Assembly (NCBI GenBank): GCA_947034895.1
Contig: OX344762.1
Span: 7,507,501-7,571,500 of the forward strand
DNA: 64,000 bases
From: Rhytidiadelphus loreus
Taxonomy: Eukaryota; Streptophyta; Bryopsida; Hypnales; Hylocomiaceae
Direction of reading: 5' to 3'
Under the pieces are notes generated by a model. It was given only the letters and a program-made list of their open reading frames with translations. It searched no databases and was not told where the DNA came from. Shown here piece after piece: positions 12,321 to 25,581 of the stretch (the first letter of the stretch is position 1; each line of letters opens with the position of its first letter). The position numbers were made by a program, and so were the translations under genes.

Positions 12321-12930
12321 GTCCGCAACGATAGCTTATAATTTTATTTATTTATTACTTATTACTTATTGTGTGTGTTTATCATCGACTTTGGTTAAAC
12401 TTTACTTAAATTTTTATTTATTTATTTTTCTCCACTTGAAGGAAAAATATGAAAGAATTCAATGTAATAAAACAATATTTTTAACCTTGAAGGTAGCTAC
12501 ATTTATACCAAGTAAATGTACAATATCCTAAAGCAATGATAGTATAATTTTTTTTGCCATTCAAAAGAATTTGTGTACTGTAAAATATAAATAGCATTTT
12601 TGTTTTTTGCATAATGGTCCTCAACGATAGCTTATAATTTTATTTATTACTTATTGTGTGTGTTTATCATCAACGATTGTGTGAAGAAAGGCAAAGTCCT
12701 ACTTTGGTTAAACTTTACTTAAATTTTTATTTATTTATTTTGCTCCACTTGAAGGAAAAATATGAAAGAATTCAATGTAATAAAACAATATTTTTAACCT
12801 TGAAGGTAGCTACATTTATACCAAATAAATGTACAATACCCTAAAGCAATGATAGTATAATTTTTTTTTGCCATTCAAAAGAATTTTGCATACTATAAAA
12901 TATAAATAGCATTTTTGTTTTTTTGCATAA
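12321..12930. repeat. About 300-bp tandem direct duplication
   Basis: Copy 1 (12321-12616) and copy 2 (12617 to about 12930) share AACGATAGCTTATAATTTTA, GAATTCAATGTAATAAAACA and CTAAAGCAATGATAGTATAA in the same order, offset by about 296 bp, with small indels including an extra 27 bp or so near 12675. Two small frames of 62 and 73 codons are just the two copies of the same non-coding sequence. Confidence 0.85.
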
Positions 12931-13560
12931 TGAATATTCGATTTCTGTGCAATTCCAATCAAGCATATCAAATTTGGGTTTCAAGAAAGAAAAACTCCTT
13001 TTTTGGTTAATTGTTTAATTTTAAATTAATGATTTTACTTGATAATTGATTGAAAAACATTGGTGATATGTAGGAAACTTCTATACTCACATCTTTCGTA
13101 TGAAAAAAACACCCTATTATGTAATAAAAATATGATCTATGAAGAGTTCAATATGAAGTGTTGTATGACCAAACTTTGTAATATAGATATTTCTTTAAAT
13201 TAACTACATTTTAGCAAAGTACCATCATGCTTAAAATAATGTACTAAAGTAATTGTAGTGTGAAGAAGAAATAGCAAATCTAGTTGAATTATAGAGATAT
13301 CTATTTTACAAAATTTACTCATATGAAACTAAACATTGAACTCTTCATAGATCATATTTTTGTTACTTAATGGGGTGTTTTTGAATATGAAAGATGTGCA
13401 TGTAGAAATTTCCTACATATCTATTTAATTGAATTAAAGAAAAACATCACCAATGTCTTTTGATCAATTATTATGTGAAACCATGAATTTTAAATGAAAT
13501 TGCACAAGAATTGAATATTCATTATGTAAAAAGAAAAATATTTAGTGCCACAATAAGTCC
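12904..13560. repeat. Large inverted repeat (foldback element)
   Basis: Arms at about 12904-13200 and 13265-13560 are reverse complements with mismatches. ATATGATCTATGAAGAGTTC (about 13130) pairs with GAACTCTTCATAGATCATAT (about 13340). Outer segments CATAATGAATATTC and GAATATTCATTATG pair, as do TTGGTGATATGTAGGAAA-type segments. The loop is only about 65 bp. It could fold into a long hairpin; no coding capacity is seen. Confidence 0.7.
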
Positions 13561-14330
13561 AAAATAGGCAAGGGCAGACATTTCCAAGAAACTTGAAATA
13601 TGTATTTTTTAATTTATTTCTTATTTCTTATATTTTCTTTCTATATGGAAAGATTTGATTCATTTCATTTGAATTAGTGATGTGATAGTTATGAAGCTTC
13701 TTGTTTTGTGGGCAATCTTATCAAATTTTTGAAAAAATAATGTATTGGATCTATTTTTGAACTCAATTTTAACAATATTTCAAAATAAAAAATTGCACAT
13801 GATTTAGTTTTCTTTTTAGAACAATCTCACCATTGGGAGTAGTGTATTTCAATTCCATCTTTGAGTCACAATAATTTATTTTTTCCTTCTATCTTATACC
13901 TACTTCAACTTAATAATTTTTTAAATAATGAAAATTATGTGTTTTTTGTTTGTTTGTATTTTCCTCAAACTCTCAATTCAATTCTTCAACGTAAATTTTT
14001 TTAATTCACAATATGTAGTACAAAAATTTTAAGCTAAGAAGATTCAAAACCAAAATATATAGTCAAGCTAGGAGCAAAAAAATTCATTTTCTTTACATTA
14101 AATGCTTATATCTTATATGAATATAGTCAAAGTTTCTAAAATTTATTCTAGATATTCTCATACCAGTCTAGTGTAAGATCCTATAGTTGGATATGCAAAA
14201 CAAAAGATTATTTAAATTTTTTGTTGTTTGCATTGAAAATGACAATTTTCAATGGTTTTTGATGAAAAAAATGGCTTGAGGACTTTAGGGATTAATCGAA
14301 TCACGTGCCTCTTTCAAATTATAAAATTTT
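13561..14330 (+). repeat. AT-rich LTR-like repeat, family A copy 1
   Basis: This segment is collinear with 51400-52110 and, in reverse complement, with 36340-36960. Shared landmarks in the same order are a GATTCATTTCATTTG-type segment, ATCTTGTTTT-type words, TTAGAACAATCTCAC, TTCAATTCCATCTT, AAATAATGAAAATTA and AAGATCCTATAG-type sequence. The 51.4-kb copy leads directly into a Ty3-type element, so these are probably old LTR or LTR-adjacent sequences. Confidence 0.6.
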
Positions 14331-15719
14331 CAATTTTTTTGTAAATCTATGAAATTTAACTCCTAAAGTCCCAAGTGTCCCCTCAAGGAACATTTGAAGG
14401 TTTAGGGAGGTTCCTATGACCTCAATTTCTAGTATGATTTTTTGAAATTTTTTCTCAAGGTAGGAAAACATTTTTTTGGAGAAGGGCTATAATTTTATTT
14501 CAATCCATGCTTGGGAGCATCAATTATGTCACACAAAGTTCAAAATAGTTGAGAGGAGGCACCAACAAAATTGAAATTTAAAAATTAAAAATTAATTTCT
14601 CATAGATTATATTTTTTTTATATATAAAACGATTTTGATTAATTTCATTTGGACTAGTGATGTGAAAGTTATAGAGCATCTTGTTTTAGAGGCAATCTTG
14701 ACAACTTTTTGAAAAAATAACATATTGAATCTATTTTTTAATTCAATTTTCACAATAGAATACAATCAAAGTTTCTGAAATTTCATCCTCACATTCTCAT
14801 ACTAGTACAAAAAAACAAATATTTAACCTCTAAATGCCCAAGGCACCAAATTCTGGTGTCAATAATACTTTGAAGTTAAAATAAAGCCTAAATAATTTAC
14901 TATTTTTACTGGCTTATATGTTTGAAAAAATCTTTTTGAAGTCTAGTTTAAGCATCAAAAATTTGATTTTGAAAATGGATGATCATGATTTTCCTATTCA
15001 AGATTTTGTACAAGGATGTTCATTACAAATCTTGATTTTCTACTGTCGAGGGCTCTAAAAAATGAGCCTCAAATACATTAGGTCTTAGAGAAAAAATTAC
15101 ATTGAAATTGAAATTCATTTTGAAGAAATTATTACACAAATTTTAAGAAGCTATAAATTGATTAGGATTTTACATGTTATACCCTTCAACCTCATATTTT
15201 TTTGGTGATCAAAATTTTTAGATTTGACATATGAAGAGAGTAATAAGAGACTTCAAATCACTTCCACAATTTTAGCACCCTCCTAATCAAACATTATAAT
15301 CTTTCAATCCATAAGTGGTATTGTTGAGTTTTCTTTTCCATGCGAACTCCAACATGTCTAGTTTGAATTTGTACAATTACAATTCCCAAAAAGTTGATAA
15401 AGCTTATCAAAATGTTAGCTTTTTATTGAATTTAGATCAAATTCCAAGAAGCTAAAAAAAGGCCTTGACCATTCAGGGGTTAAGATTTCTGCTCTTGGCA
15501 TTTGATATGGCAGTTTTGAATGCTTTTCTGAAAAAAAATGGCCTTGGAATTCCATTTTTGTTGAAACTATAATTCCGAACAGGTAGACAGAACGTGAAGT
15601 CGGTAAAATTTACAGATTATAGACCTTGAGAAGGTCTAGGGGGGAAATCCAGTATCTTTCTAATCAAAACCTGGGATACTTCTATGTGATGCAGATTCAT
15701 GGCGTTTGAATCTACTGCA
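14331..15719. other. Family A fragment and AT-rich intergenic DNA
   Basis: Around 14560-14790 a second, partial copy of the family A repeat begins (AATTTCATTTGGACTAGTGA, GAGCATCTTGTTTTAGAGGC), collinear with 13600-13790. The remainder, up to the MSH2 stop codon, holds no gene I can support; the last part is probably MSH2 3' UTR and flank. Confidence 0.5.
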
Positions 15720-18700
15720 CTAAACCATCTGTTGCAACCATGATTTAGTTGCAATATCTTTGTCAAAATCACTTTTCAAGGCCTTCAGTCGGGCGTAAGT
15801 GTCCTCACGACTCATTTTGTCCATGGGCAGTGCTGCCATGTCCTCAAGGAATTTTCGCACACGTCCTGCTCCTTGTGCCTTGTCATCGGGACCACTTACC
15901 CTCTTTCGCTTTGCGCCGACCTGTGGACAATGGTTATCAGTAGACTACTAAAGCATCATTCGTTGTGAATAACTTATAGCATTAAGCTTGAATAAGAGGA
16001 ACACATTAACAGATGAGTGGACCCTGGGTCAAACATCAAACCGTACCTCATCCTTAGCATTTGCATCCTTCTCAGAGGTCGAGAAATCCTCTAATTCTGC
16101 TGCTTTCTGTCTGGCGAGATCCACAACACTTTCAGGAAAATGAGCGAATTCAGCCACATGAATACCGAAGCTTTGGTCACAAGGACCTTCTTCAACCTGC
16201 AGATTAAAACAGAGTAGGTGAACTTCCTGTAAAGGTTGTGGGTATGAGAAAAGGAAGAAGTACCTTGCACATGCTTGGATGCCAGAAAGCAAACACCAGG
16301 GTTCGGTAAATATCCAAACGTACAAAATTGACAGCTACACGCCTGTATTCAATACAAAAAGTCTTACCTTATAGAGCATGGCAAGCTTCTGTGATTTTGT
16401 ATCAATGTGTGCACTGACATGAAAGTTGGCAATCCCTACAGGTGGACCCTTGGGAGGTCCATGCACAGGTGGGGACTTCGAATGTGCTAAGGCCGTCAGT
16501 TCATGAAAGTGTGTTGCAAAAAGTGCGGGTGCACGAGTGACCTCCACTAAATACTCGCATATAGCCCATGCCAGTCCTATATTGAAGAGGATAGACTTCA
16601 GAAATAAATAGTAGCATTGAGCAGATACTGTATTTCTCTCTGAAGAATACTTCAACTGGGGAGGAAAAGAAAAGAACCAGAAATTCGACCAGAAATTGGT
16701 TGAAGCCTCAATATGTGAAGGAAAGAAACACGTGATCATCTTTGAGTTGAAAGTTTACCAAATCCATCGTAAGTTGAGGTGCCCCGACCAAGTTCATCAA
16801 TAATGATCAATGAGCGCTCCGTTGCAGACTTAATAATGCTGGCTGTTTCGAGCATTTCAGCCATAAACGTTGACACTCCTCGCAGCTGCACATGGACATT
16901 GTTCTAAGCTGTAAGCAGAAATTCAACACTTACTGGCATCTACATTAAGCACAAGTTATCTTTATCTGGTAAAACAACCGACAACTCTTCACCTATGAGT
17001 ACTGAAAGTATGTATTAGCACCTGGCAGTCTCCAGCACCAACACGTGCAAAGATGCAATCACGCAAACTGATCTCTGCTCGGTCGCATGGTACAAAGCAT
17101 CCCACTTGAGCCATCAACACATTCACACCCACCTGCTTATCAAAAATAGGATAGCAAGTGAGAAATTGATACTTGACGTTCAGTGATCAAGAGGAGGGCA
17201 AATAGAAATCACAATTAAGAAATCAACCAGCTAGAAGGAAGTATTTCTACACACCAAGATTTTGCTTGTGTAAAAAGGCCCGTCATGTTTCCCATCCGGA
17301 TTCTTAAGTACACGATGCTGGTACTCATAAAGAATACAACCGGTTCTAAGAACAAAATAGGTCCACATGTAGGCAGATTGCCAGACAGGTTCAGTTTCTA
17401 TTCTCTTACTGATATTCCGATCCTAAACAACCTGAGTTGAAAAAAGGAATTATAACTTTACCTGTCGGATGAAAGTAGACTTCCCACCCATGTTGGGGCC
17501 AGTGATAATCTGGAACCAGCTCTTGCCTCGGACCTAAACGAAATCATTTGCAAGAACACATCTAAGAAGACTTCTCTCTCAACAGGCGACACACATAAAT
17601 AAACAAGTGGAGTTCATAAACCAAAGAATAGATGGTCAAAAAGAGAAGTCCACACATAGGGTATTCGAACTTTGGTTCAACAACCGACAATCAAATTCCA
17701 AGTTGAAAGAGAAGAATATGATCTCCACGTCACTATACCAGTCGACAATCGTTCGAAATAAAATTGACGTCGTCCTGAGCTTCCACACATGGGTGTCGAC
17801 TTCCTTCCAAGATTATATCTCCTTCATCCTAATATCAACGTACAGTAACCTTATGATCCTTCATCTAAAATTGCCGAATAAAAGGCAAAGAATGCAAGTA
17901 ATACTTTATAAATACAAAATCACTTATTCAGCACAAGAACTACAAACTTGAAGTTTGAGTGGGCTTTAGGATTTTGTACTATAATGAGAGTACTACGCAC
18001 CCTTCAACATAAAAAAGAGAAATAGAGGTGCTTACGGCAGAAGTGATTGAGGGTCTGACGTAAGGAGTGGGACAGGAACAAGATAAATCAGCAAAGCTTA
18101 GCAGCACATCCATTTCAGCCAGAAGAACTGCGACTCCTGAGAAAACCTGCAGGGATATGGAAATAGACGTATCCTTCAATACATCACACGAAACAAGGAA
18201 TTTAAAATGGTCTTAAAAGTAGTAGTAGGCTTCAGAGTTCATTTTGAGGGCTTCAAGACGCAGAAGAAAATCCCCAGAAATCAGAACACGGACAGGAGAG
18301 TTTACCTCAACAAACGTTGCTGCAACATCCACAACCTTTGCGACAAGCTCCCTCTGTGTACTAGAGTACTCGTCCGTCAGTTTTGTATACTGTTCGCTCA
18401 ATCTTCGAAGTTTTGCATTTGTGAACTTTATACCATCTTTCCTAGTTTCTAAGGTGATGTATTGACTGTTCATTTTTTTCCTGACCTTCGGTTCTTCCTT
18501 CTTTGTTATCCTAAATACATGTCCATACTGGGTAGTCTTGTCCAACTTCAGTGCCTTCTCTGCAGGAAGTCCCAGGTCATCCGCTGCCTGCTGGTGTACT
18601 TTGAGTATCTGCTTCTCCACATTATCACGTTCTGTCTTGAGCCCTTGAAGACTATTATCGTAATCTGCAGCAATTATGTACTCACCATTTTGAAGCGAAT

Positions 18701-21422
18701 CAAGATCGACAGCTGCCTCTACTAATCCATCAAATTTCCCTAAGTGATCCGGCTGTGTCCATTCTTCAAGATGACTGACAAACTTCTCTTGAAAATATTC
18801 AGAAAATTCTCCATCATACTTGGACAGGCAAGCTTTGATCAAAGGCAACCGCAAACTAGCCTGGCAAGGGAAGTCAGAAAAGTTGTGATATGTCAGAATG
18901 GAGGGTTCTCCAGTCAAACTTAGGAACATCATCTTCAATGATCAAAGTGCACGGATAGCTATCGTACCACCCCAACATTGAGACACCGAGTATCTCACAT
19001 CTAGAAAATCACGTGTTCAGCTACATTACAAGAAGCGCGATTCAAATAAAGCTGAACGACACAAAGATGAAATCAGCCGATGTACCTGGTAAAGTCTCAC
19101 AACATCTTGCAACCCAGCTTTGCGCTTCTCAATCTTATTAACTAAGCGTTCTATGTCAGGCATCCGCCGCAGGTGCGACCGCAATTCCTGTCTCAATTCT
19201 AGACCCTCAACAAAAACTTGTACCATGTCCAGCCTTCTAGTTATCTCAGCAACATCCACGAGGGGCTGCTTCAACCACCGGTTCAGCAATCTTTTCCCCA
19301 TCCCTTGCGTACACGTCCGGTTCATCAAACCAAACAGACTAAAATTCTTGTTGGCATCCGTTTTGCTCTCAGTGACATTAAGAGCTCGTAAAGCTGCTGC
19401 ATCCAATCGCATGTAAAGGTCCAGGCTATATGGTTGAATGATGTACTTCCCATAGTTGGAGTCATCAGACAGTAGTTCTGTGTAAATGAGAAGTGCAGCT
19501 AGAGCAGCAGCCGCTGCATCAGATGCTGCCACCAGTTCTTTATGTTGCTCAGGAGGACCTTTCACTAGGCGCGCTAGATCTTGTTCTACATCTCGCGCCC
19601 TGCACAAGTCGAGGACCCCGTCAATAATCAAATATTGCAATGTAACTATCTGACACACAGAAATATTTCCACAGAAATCCAAAAATAGAAAAATCGTTTC
19701 TCCTAATGACCGGGAAGTCATTGACAGCGAAAGGGAAGTGTACCTGAAATCAGTTTTTTTCTTTTCAGTGACTAAAACATTGCAGCGTGCCATGACATCA
19801 CGAAGTTTACGGTCATCTGGAGACTTGACAGCCGTTGGCTGCGGTACAACACATTCACGGCAGCTCAAAGCTACCATGGCTGACTCCAAACTGGTAAAAA
19901 GATCATCATCTAAGAATTCCGTCATACCAATTTGCCTATTTGTCATATCCACGAACGCTAATCCAACGCACCGCTCATTCTCTCGTGTAGTAACATTTAC
20001 AGCCATGACTACAGGAGTGTCCTGCGATTCAGAAGGTTATCAGCAAAGCGACACCAATAATGACTTGAAATAACGGAACGTTAGAGATGTCAGGAATTCC
20101 TGATGCTTCAACGAAATGAATGCCTCTTAAAATTGTCAAGTTTGTCAAGAGCTTAGGCAGACATTACAAAGCCAAACGCAGTGATCTTATACCTGCATCT
20201 CATTGCTTGCAAAAAGGATCTCCTCAAAACTACCAAGCTTTCCAGGAGTTCCGCTATTCACAAGTTGCCACTTCGATCCGGTGCCCTCATAAAGCTCAAC
20301 TGTGCAGTCAGTTCTTTCAAGCAACAAATCTCTCACAATGGTCTCAAACATGCTTCTATTGATGGTTAATCCAGGTAGAGTATCAGCTCCACTGCCAAGC
20401 TGTCTGAGCACCGTGAGCGTCTTATAGTACGTCTTGGCTATGAATGTTGCATTATCACCATGGGCAGTGTAATAATCCTGTGGTTAAAGAACACACCAAG
20501 TGATATTAGACACACTTGCCGAGAATGGAATGGAGGACGAGTGCTATCAATGAGAATCAACAGGCACGCATATTAAGGATGATGCCGCTATAGGAGAAGC
20601 AATGAAAAGCAAAAGACTGCAACTTAGTAACTAAAACAAAACACGCACCTGTACTGATATATATATATATATATATCACAAGTTAAGAATTATGGGGGCC
20701 AATTCTGCTCTTACCTTGCGGTCAAAGAAGCGCACAGCTTGCTCATTCTGCAAGCATCAGCCTGGCAGTTAACAAACTAACTCACGCACAACAAACGAGC
20801 TGAAATTCTGGTGCACATTGTTAAACAAGAGACTGGAGACCACAAACGCGCTATCACCACGACTAGCAGCAAATACAAAAACTGAGATAATCATTTGAAC
20901 ATCCTCGGATCTCGGTGCAGTAGGCATCTGGGACACGAGAAGGACTGTACTTGAGATCTCTAGGGTCCCTTAACAGAAAGTCGACCTCCTCTCCTGTAAG
21001 ATTATCCTTTCATATTCGATGATCAAAGATTCAAACTAGTCGCAGCTGATTACATATAATTGATGAAAGAACTCAAATCATCCAGTCTCAGAACAGGATG
21101 AAGGTCACAGTTAATCCATACCTCGGGAAGCTTGCGAAAGAGAGAAATGAACCCCTGAGCTTGCTTTGCATCTGCGTACATCGTTCACAGAACAAATTCG
21201 AGTATTTTAGACGCTGTTATTCACCAACATCCAGCCAGCGACTGAGCAGAAATCCCATCGCGTGTCTGAGACTCTGAACACTAATTCAATTTTGGACCAA
21301 TTGTTAGGACATATGAATTCAACGCTTTCAAAAAAACTACTGACATGAAGAAGCCGTTCCGTACCTAGCTTCAGCTCGGGCAACTTCGGCTCACTTCCTT
21401 TTCCCAGTTCGTCCGAGTCCAT
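15720..21422 (-). CDS. MSH2: DNA mismatch repair protein MSH2 (MutS homologue 2)
   Basis: MSH2 pairs with MSH6 or MSH3 (and MSH7 in plants) to recognise mismatches and loops in nuclear DNA. Fourteen exons join in phase to 917 residues, near full plant length: 21422-21365, 21171-21122, 20747-20715, 20477-20193, 20021-19744, 19599-19086, 18860-18306, 18146-18036, 17533-17462, 17132-17022, 16885-16759, 16576-16368, 16196-16047 and 15920-15720. All introns are GT-AG. The N-terminal mismatch-binding domain contains [15 protein letters not shown] (exons 3-4). The lever/clamp domains lie in exons 6-7. Walker [10 protein letters not shown] is at residues 640-648, Walker B/signature DELGRGTS at 719-726, and ATHFHELT follows in exon 12. 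The start ATG precedes [18 protein letters not shown]. No lesion is seen, so it appears functional. It is divergent from the gene at 22569. Confidence 0.96.
20654..20677. repeat. (TA)n microsatellite in an MSH2 intron
   Basis: A run of alternating TA about 22 bp long lies in the intron between MSH2 exons 3 and 4. It is likely length-polymorphic and has no evident effect on splicing. Confidence 0.9.
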
Positions 21423-22568
21423 TCTGCAATCGGACAAGCGGAATCTAAACCAAAATCTTCAAGCTCCGTTCACAAACACTCCGCGGCCTCTGCTCTCACA
21501 AATTAAAAGCGCCAGAGCTCCTGCAAAAATTCAAATCATGATCAAGGAAGCCGGCATTATGAAAGAGGGTGAACTGCACACATCTCCAACCAAAAACAGA
21601 CACAAATTGCAGCAACAAAACCTCCCTTCCTCGAGCACTAACGAACAATCCATCGCACAAACTTACAAGAATCGAACCAGAGCAAACTGAGGACAATTCA
21701 AAACCGCCACAACTACAACCCTAACATCACCGTACCAGCTACAGCAATTCCGCACACGACGATCACTCCAACAATTCTTCAGGAGAACAAAATACCAAAT
21801 TCTCTCAGCAGCCAACGTCGCCACTCACAAATGCCGGAACCCAACGCCAACCTCGAAGAAACGAGGCTTCCCGCCCTGCTCTCTCTACCGTTGGAAATAA
21901 CAGCAATCCAGTGGTAGCAACTTCAACCGTCAAATTACAACCTGCTTGGACAACTCCGTTCACTGGTCGGCGACCGGGTGCCTCCCAAAGCGAGCAGACA
22001 TCATCCACCGAGATGAAGAAGCGTCCCTCACAAGCTCGAAGCCTAAACCCTTCCCGCCCAGCGGTCCCTACCGACGGAAGCTTCTCCCGTCCAATGGTAT
22101 GAATATCAGATGCCAAGTTTAAGTCGCCCTGGAATTTCCGTCCATCATACGGCAACTGGGGAGCGTCGGCGGCGCTCTTCATTAAGCGCCAAGAATTGGA
22201 TGGTATTCATCTATCATCTATTTGAGTGTAGGACGATTTTCATCTAAGGAACGTGGGAGGATGAAGAACAATCTGCTTTGGCACTGAGGAGTGTGGTGAC
22301 GATCCTCCACCACCTGTGGCTATGGCGGAACCCAAGAGACCTTTGCAATTTGAGCCCTTCGATGGATGCGCTTCAATTGAGATGAGTGTGGTGAATTGGA
22401 AGTAGTGTCGTCAAATTTATTCGGCAGGTGAAGATTTCGGCTTTTCAGGAGTATCATCGTGTTAGGATTTTGTCTCTGTGCTCGGGTTTTGTGCTCGTTT
22501 GGGGAAAATCTTCTCTGAATTCCACGGTTGTTGGAGTTCTTTTGTTGGAGTGTTCGTCAATTAGTGAG
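21423..22568. promoter_or_regulatory. Divergent intergenic region between MSH2 and the 22.6-kb gene
   Basis: The 1.15 kb between two divergent start codons must hold both promoters and 5' leaders. I see no clear TATA box for either gene. Open frames here (21496-21696 minus, 21805-22182 minus, 21911-22102 plus) overlap on both strands and show no domain, so they are left uncalled. Confidence 0.45.
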
Positions 22569-25040
22569 ATGGCATCTACTAGCGCCACGCTCATCACGAC
22601 TCTTTCGAATCCTTCTAGCATTGGACGAAGTTGTGGCAATAGCAGATGTGGTGTTTTGGGTGAGAGGCGGAGAGCGGTGTACTGTGGTGGTCAGAATTTT
22701 AGGGCACGAGTGTGCATTGAGTGTGTAAGTTCACGGGGGGTGCAGCGAGGTTTGTCGTGTAATTCGTATATTACAGATTTCAGAAGGAGCCGGAATGTTG
22801 CCGTAGCAAGAGCCAGTTTCGATGTCGCTTACGAATTTGAAGACGCATTTAGCTCTTTGTCGTTGCCTCTGCCCCCGGAGCCTGTGTTATTTCCTCGCAG
22901 GATGCTGAACTTAAAATTTGCTGTGCTCCTCATGCGATCAGCTTACGAGGCTGTGGACGCTTTGGACTTCATTCCTATGGACAAGTTCCAGATCAAAGTA
23001 AGTTTATCTATTTTCTTGAATGTAGGGACATTTGTGAGAGCAACATGGATCGTTTGACGCGCTCAGAAGATTGTTTATAGTTTTAGAGGTCATTGGGAAT
23101 GCTTAAATTGAAGCCGTTTTACACGAATCTTATGAAGACCAATTCCAAAGAGAGATAAGTAACGCTGATCTTCTGTGTGACTTTAGTTTTGGAAGCTGCG
23201 ACAGAGCGAAGTGGAGCCTTACACATTACAATGTCGGCCTCTTCGAGTGAAATATGGAGATCTCACTGATCCTGTTTGTGCCCTCCTTCCTCTCTCTTTC
23301 GGTCCGTCATCATCCTCTTCATTCTCCTTACTGGCTTCCACTCCTCGACTTCTTCAGCCACATACTGGATGAGGAGAGGGTCTTGCATCACACAATTTTC
23401 ATTGTAGCCATGTTTAGTTTCACATTTATTATTCGTTTTCTAGTTAATCTTGTAAACTTCTGGTGTCCTTTTCTCTCCTGCGAGGTTTCGGAGTCTTCAT
23501 TTGCATTTCACGTGTAGAAATGTGCCAGTATAGTGCTTCTCTTTCTATTGCTAGAAGAAATCAGAATGGGCTTCTCATGGTCTGTTTTTTTCTGTTTATC
23601 CTGGTCCGCTTCTCCTCTACTCAATTTTAAATCTCCGTATAAACATGCGAGACCAGAGCAGTTATAGGAAGACTCTTGATATGGGAACATGCACTGCAGT
23701 AGCTACGATCTTTTAGAGAATGGCAGCCATCTCATGTCAGATGTGTGTTTTGCAGTTGTATTTTGATTTCATTAGCTTCTCACAGTTTGCTGCAATCTCA
23801 AATGAAATAAAGACCGGGCAAGTGATTTTTCAGGTAATTCATCTTCTGCCCAACATCATATTCCAGGATTTTTCTTTTCTTTTCTGGCTGCGATAATGAA
23901 TCTACTGAATGAAATCAGCATTCGATTTGTTGGAGGTACTATATATGTGTAATTCTTACAGTGACGACCAGTACTCGAGCAGTATAATCCAATTATATTC
24001 TCACCTATCGGTGCTACATATTTGTCTCTTTGTAGGAGAAGGTGGGGTCAGAGGGGGAGTCTCGCACCGTGAGAAGAGACGAGCGGTTGAAGGACAACGC
24101 TACTTTACCAGCAGCCTTCATAAATAAGGCAGGGGACTTACTGTATGAGAAGCTTGTGGATGGATTTGAGGACGAAGTGTTTGATGCTCCTACTCCAGCT
24201 TCATCAGACTTCTTAGCCGTGAGCTTTCTCCCTTTGATTATCTTAGTCCCACTTATCTTTTTATCTAATCCCCTTTAGACATATTTTTGGTAAGCTGAGT
24301 CCCTCATTAAACCCTCATATCCGTCCAAAATGCACTTTAGTTCTGCTTCGCTCATTCGATTTCCTTGCATTTCTTGGAATTTATCATATTCCATCATGCT
24401 TTGTAAGATGCAATGTCGCATGATGATCCACTTTTAATGTAGAAGGAATCGGAGTTTAAATCAGAATTATGGCAAATCCACAGGCAACGGAAGGCGTAAA
24501 AAAGCTAGTGCGAGTGTTTGTGGATAAAGGTTACGCCCTGAAGGCTAGTGTTGAACCTGTGCAATTCTCAGCGAACAAACCAGGAGGCAAAATAAGGGTA
24601 AGCTAATCGCTTGTTACTCATTATCAAACTGGTGGTTGTCCGTCTCTGCAACTTGTTATGAGGTACCCATTTCTGTGCGGATCCATTAGACCGATCGCAA
24701 AAAAATTCTACAAATATGAAAGAAGGATTTGATCATATCAGCCAAAGATTTGCTGTAAGCTCGTTTTCGCTACACATTCTATATGAGTCCCTCGGTCCTT
24801 TCATTTTGAATGCAGAAGAATGGTCTTGCTGGGAGGTCTTAGACTCTGTTGTTGCAGGTGAAACTCGAAGGTAGCGCCACCCAATGGGGGGTGCGAGCTC
24901 TCGCCAGTCGACGTGCTCTTCTTCTGAACGACTTTGCAGCTTTGGCCGTTGGTGCATATCTGAGAGCCTGTGGCTTCTCAGCTTCTCAAAAAGTGCGATA
25001 CACTGATACTTCTACTGAGCAGCTTTGGACAATTGTATAG
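22569..25040 (+). CDS. Plastid-targeted plant protein of unknown function
   Basis: Six exons are inferred: 22569-22997, 23187 to 23246 or 23273, 23756-23833, 24036-24218, 24484-24597 and 24858-25040. All junctions are phase 0, giving about 348 or 357 residues. The only uncertain donor is that of exon 2: GTGAAA after residue CGA, or GTTTGT after CCT. The N-terminus (MASTSATLITTLSNPSSIG) is Ser/Thr-rich and then Arg-rich, as in chloroplast transit peptides. The rest is a soluble-looking mixed protein containing LNLKFAVLLMRSAYEAVDAL, LYFDFISFSQFAAI, TLPAAFINKAGDLLYEKLVD, VRVFVDKGYALKASVEP and NDFAALAVGAYLRACGF. I do not recognise a domain or catalytic motif. The start ATG is the first that precedes the transit-like sequence; an in-frame stretch upstream to 22428 lacks an earlier ATG. 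It is transcribed away from MSH2. Confidence 0.8.
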
Positions 25041-25581
25041 CATTACATGCCCTCGACTTATTATCTTGTACAACTTTATTCATCAAAATACAGTCAGACA
25101 TCATTTTTGCGAATTACTGAGTGTTATTATTTCCCCGTGGTGATTTGTCTATTTGAGCGAGTTCTGTGTAGGATTCGCTGGGACTCTACTCAAGTTGTAA
25201 TTGTTGTATATTCCCAGTCTAAATTGATCTTTTTCAAGTAAGTTACGTTTTCAAAACTACCGCAGTTACTCTAGCACCGAATTACCTACATCTCCCATGT
25301 CCATTTAAGGGTCTACACAACGATATTGACCCTTCCAAACAGTCTTATGCGGTTGAATTGGTAGCTCCGTGAGAGTGCTTCTGAACCTAGCATTGATACT
25401 GTAAATGCCGACACAGAAAATACTCGAACTGCAGGTTGCAATTCAAATGCTGTATCTCGAGTTGTTAGACGCAACTGACACCAGAAATAAAAAAATTAGT
25501 TATCGGAAGTTGCTCACGGCTTGATTGGCACTCTGAGATTGAAACTTCGAAATCTCTTTACATTTGTGGATGACGGTTGTA
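25041..25581. other. 3' flank of the unknown-function gene
   Basis: Probably 3' UTR and short intergenic DNA. No further gene is supported before the transposon boundary at about 25582. Confidence 0.5.

Noticed and set aside
17607..17951. Plus-strand frame of 114 codons
   Set aside because: It lies within the MSH2 intron between exons 8 and 9, antisense, with no domain.
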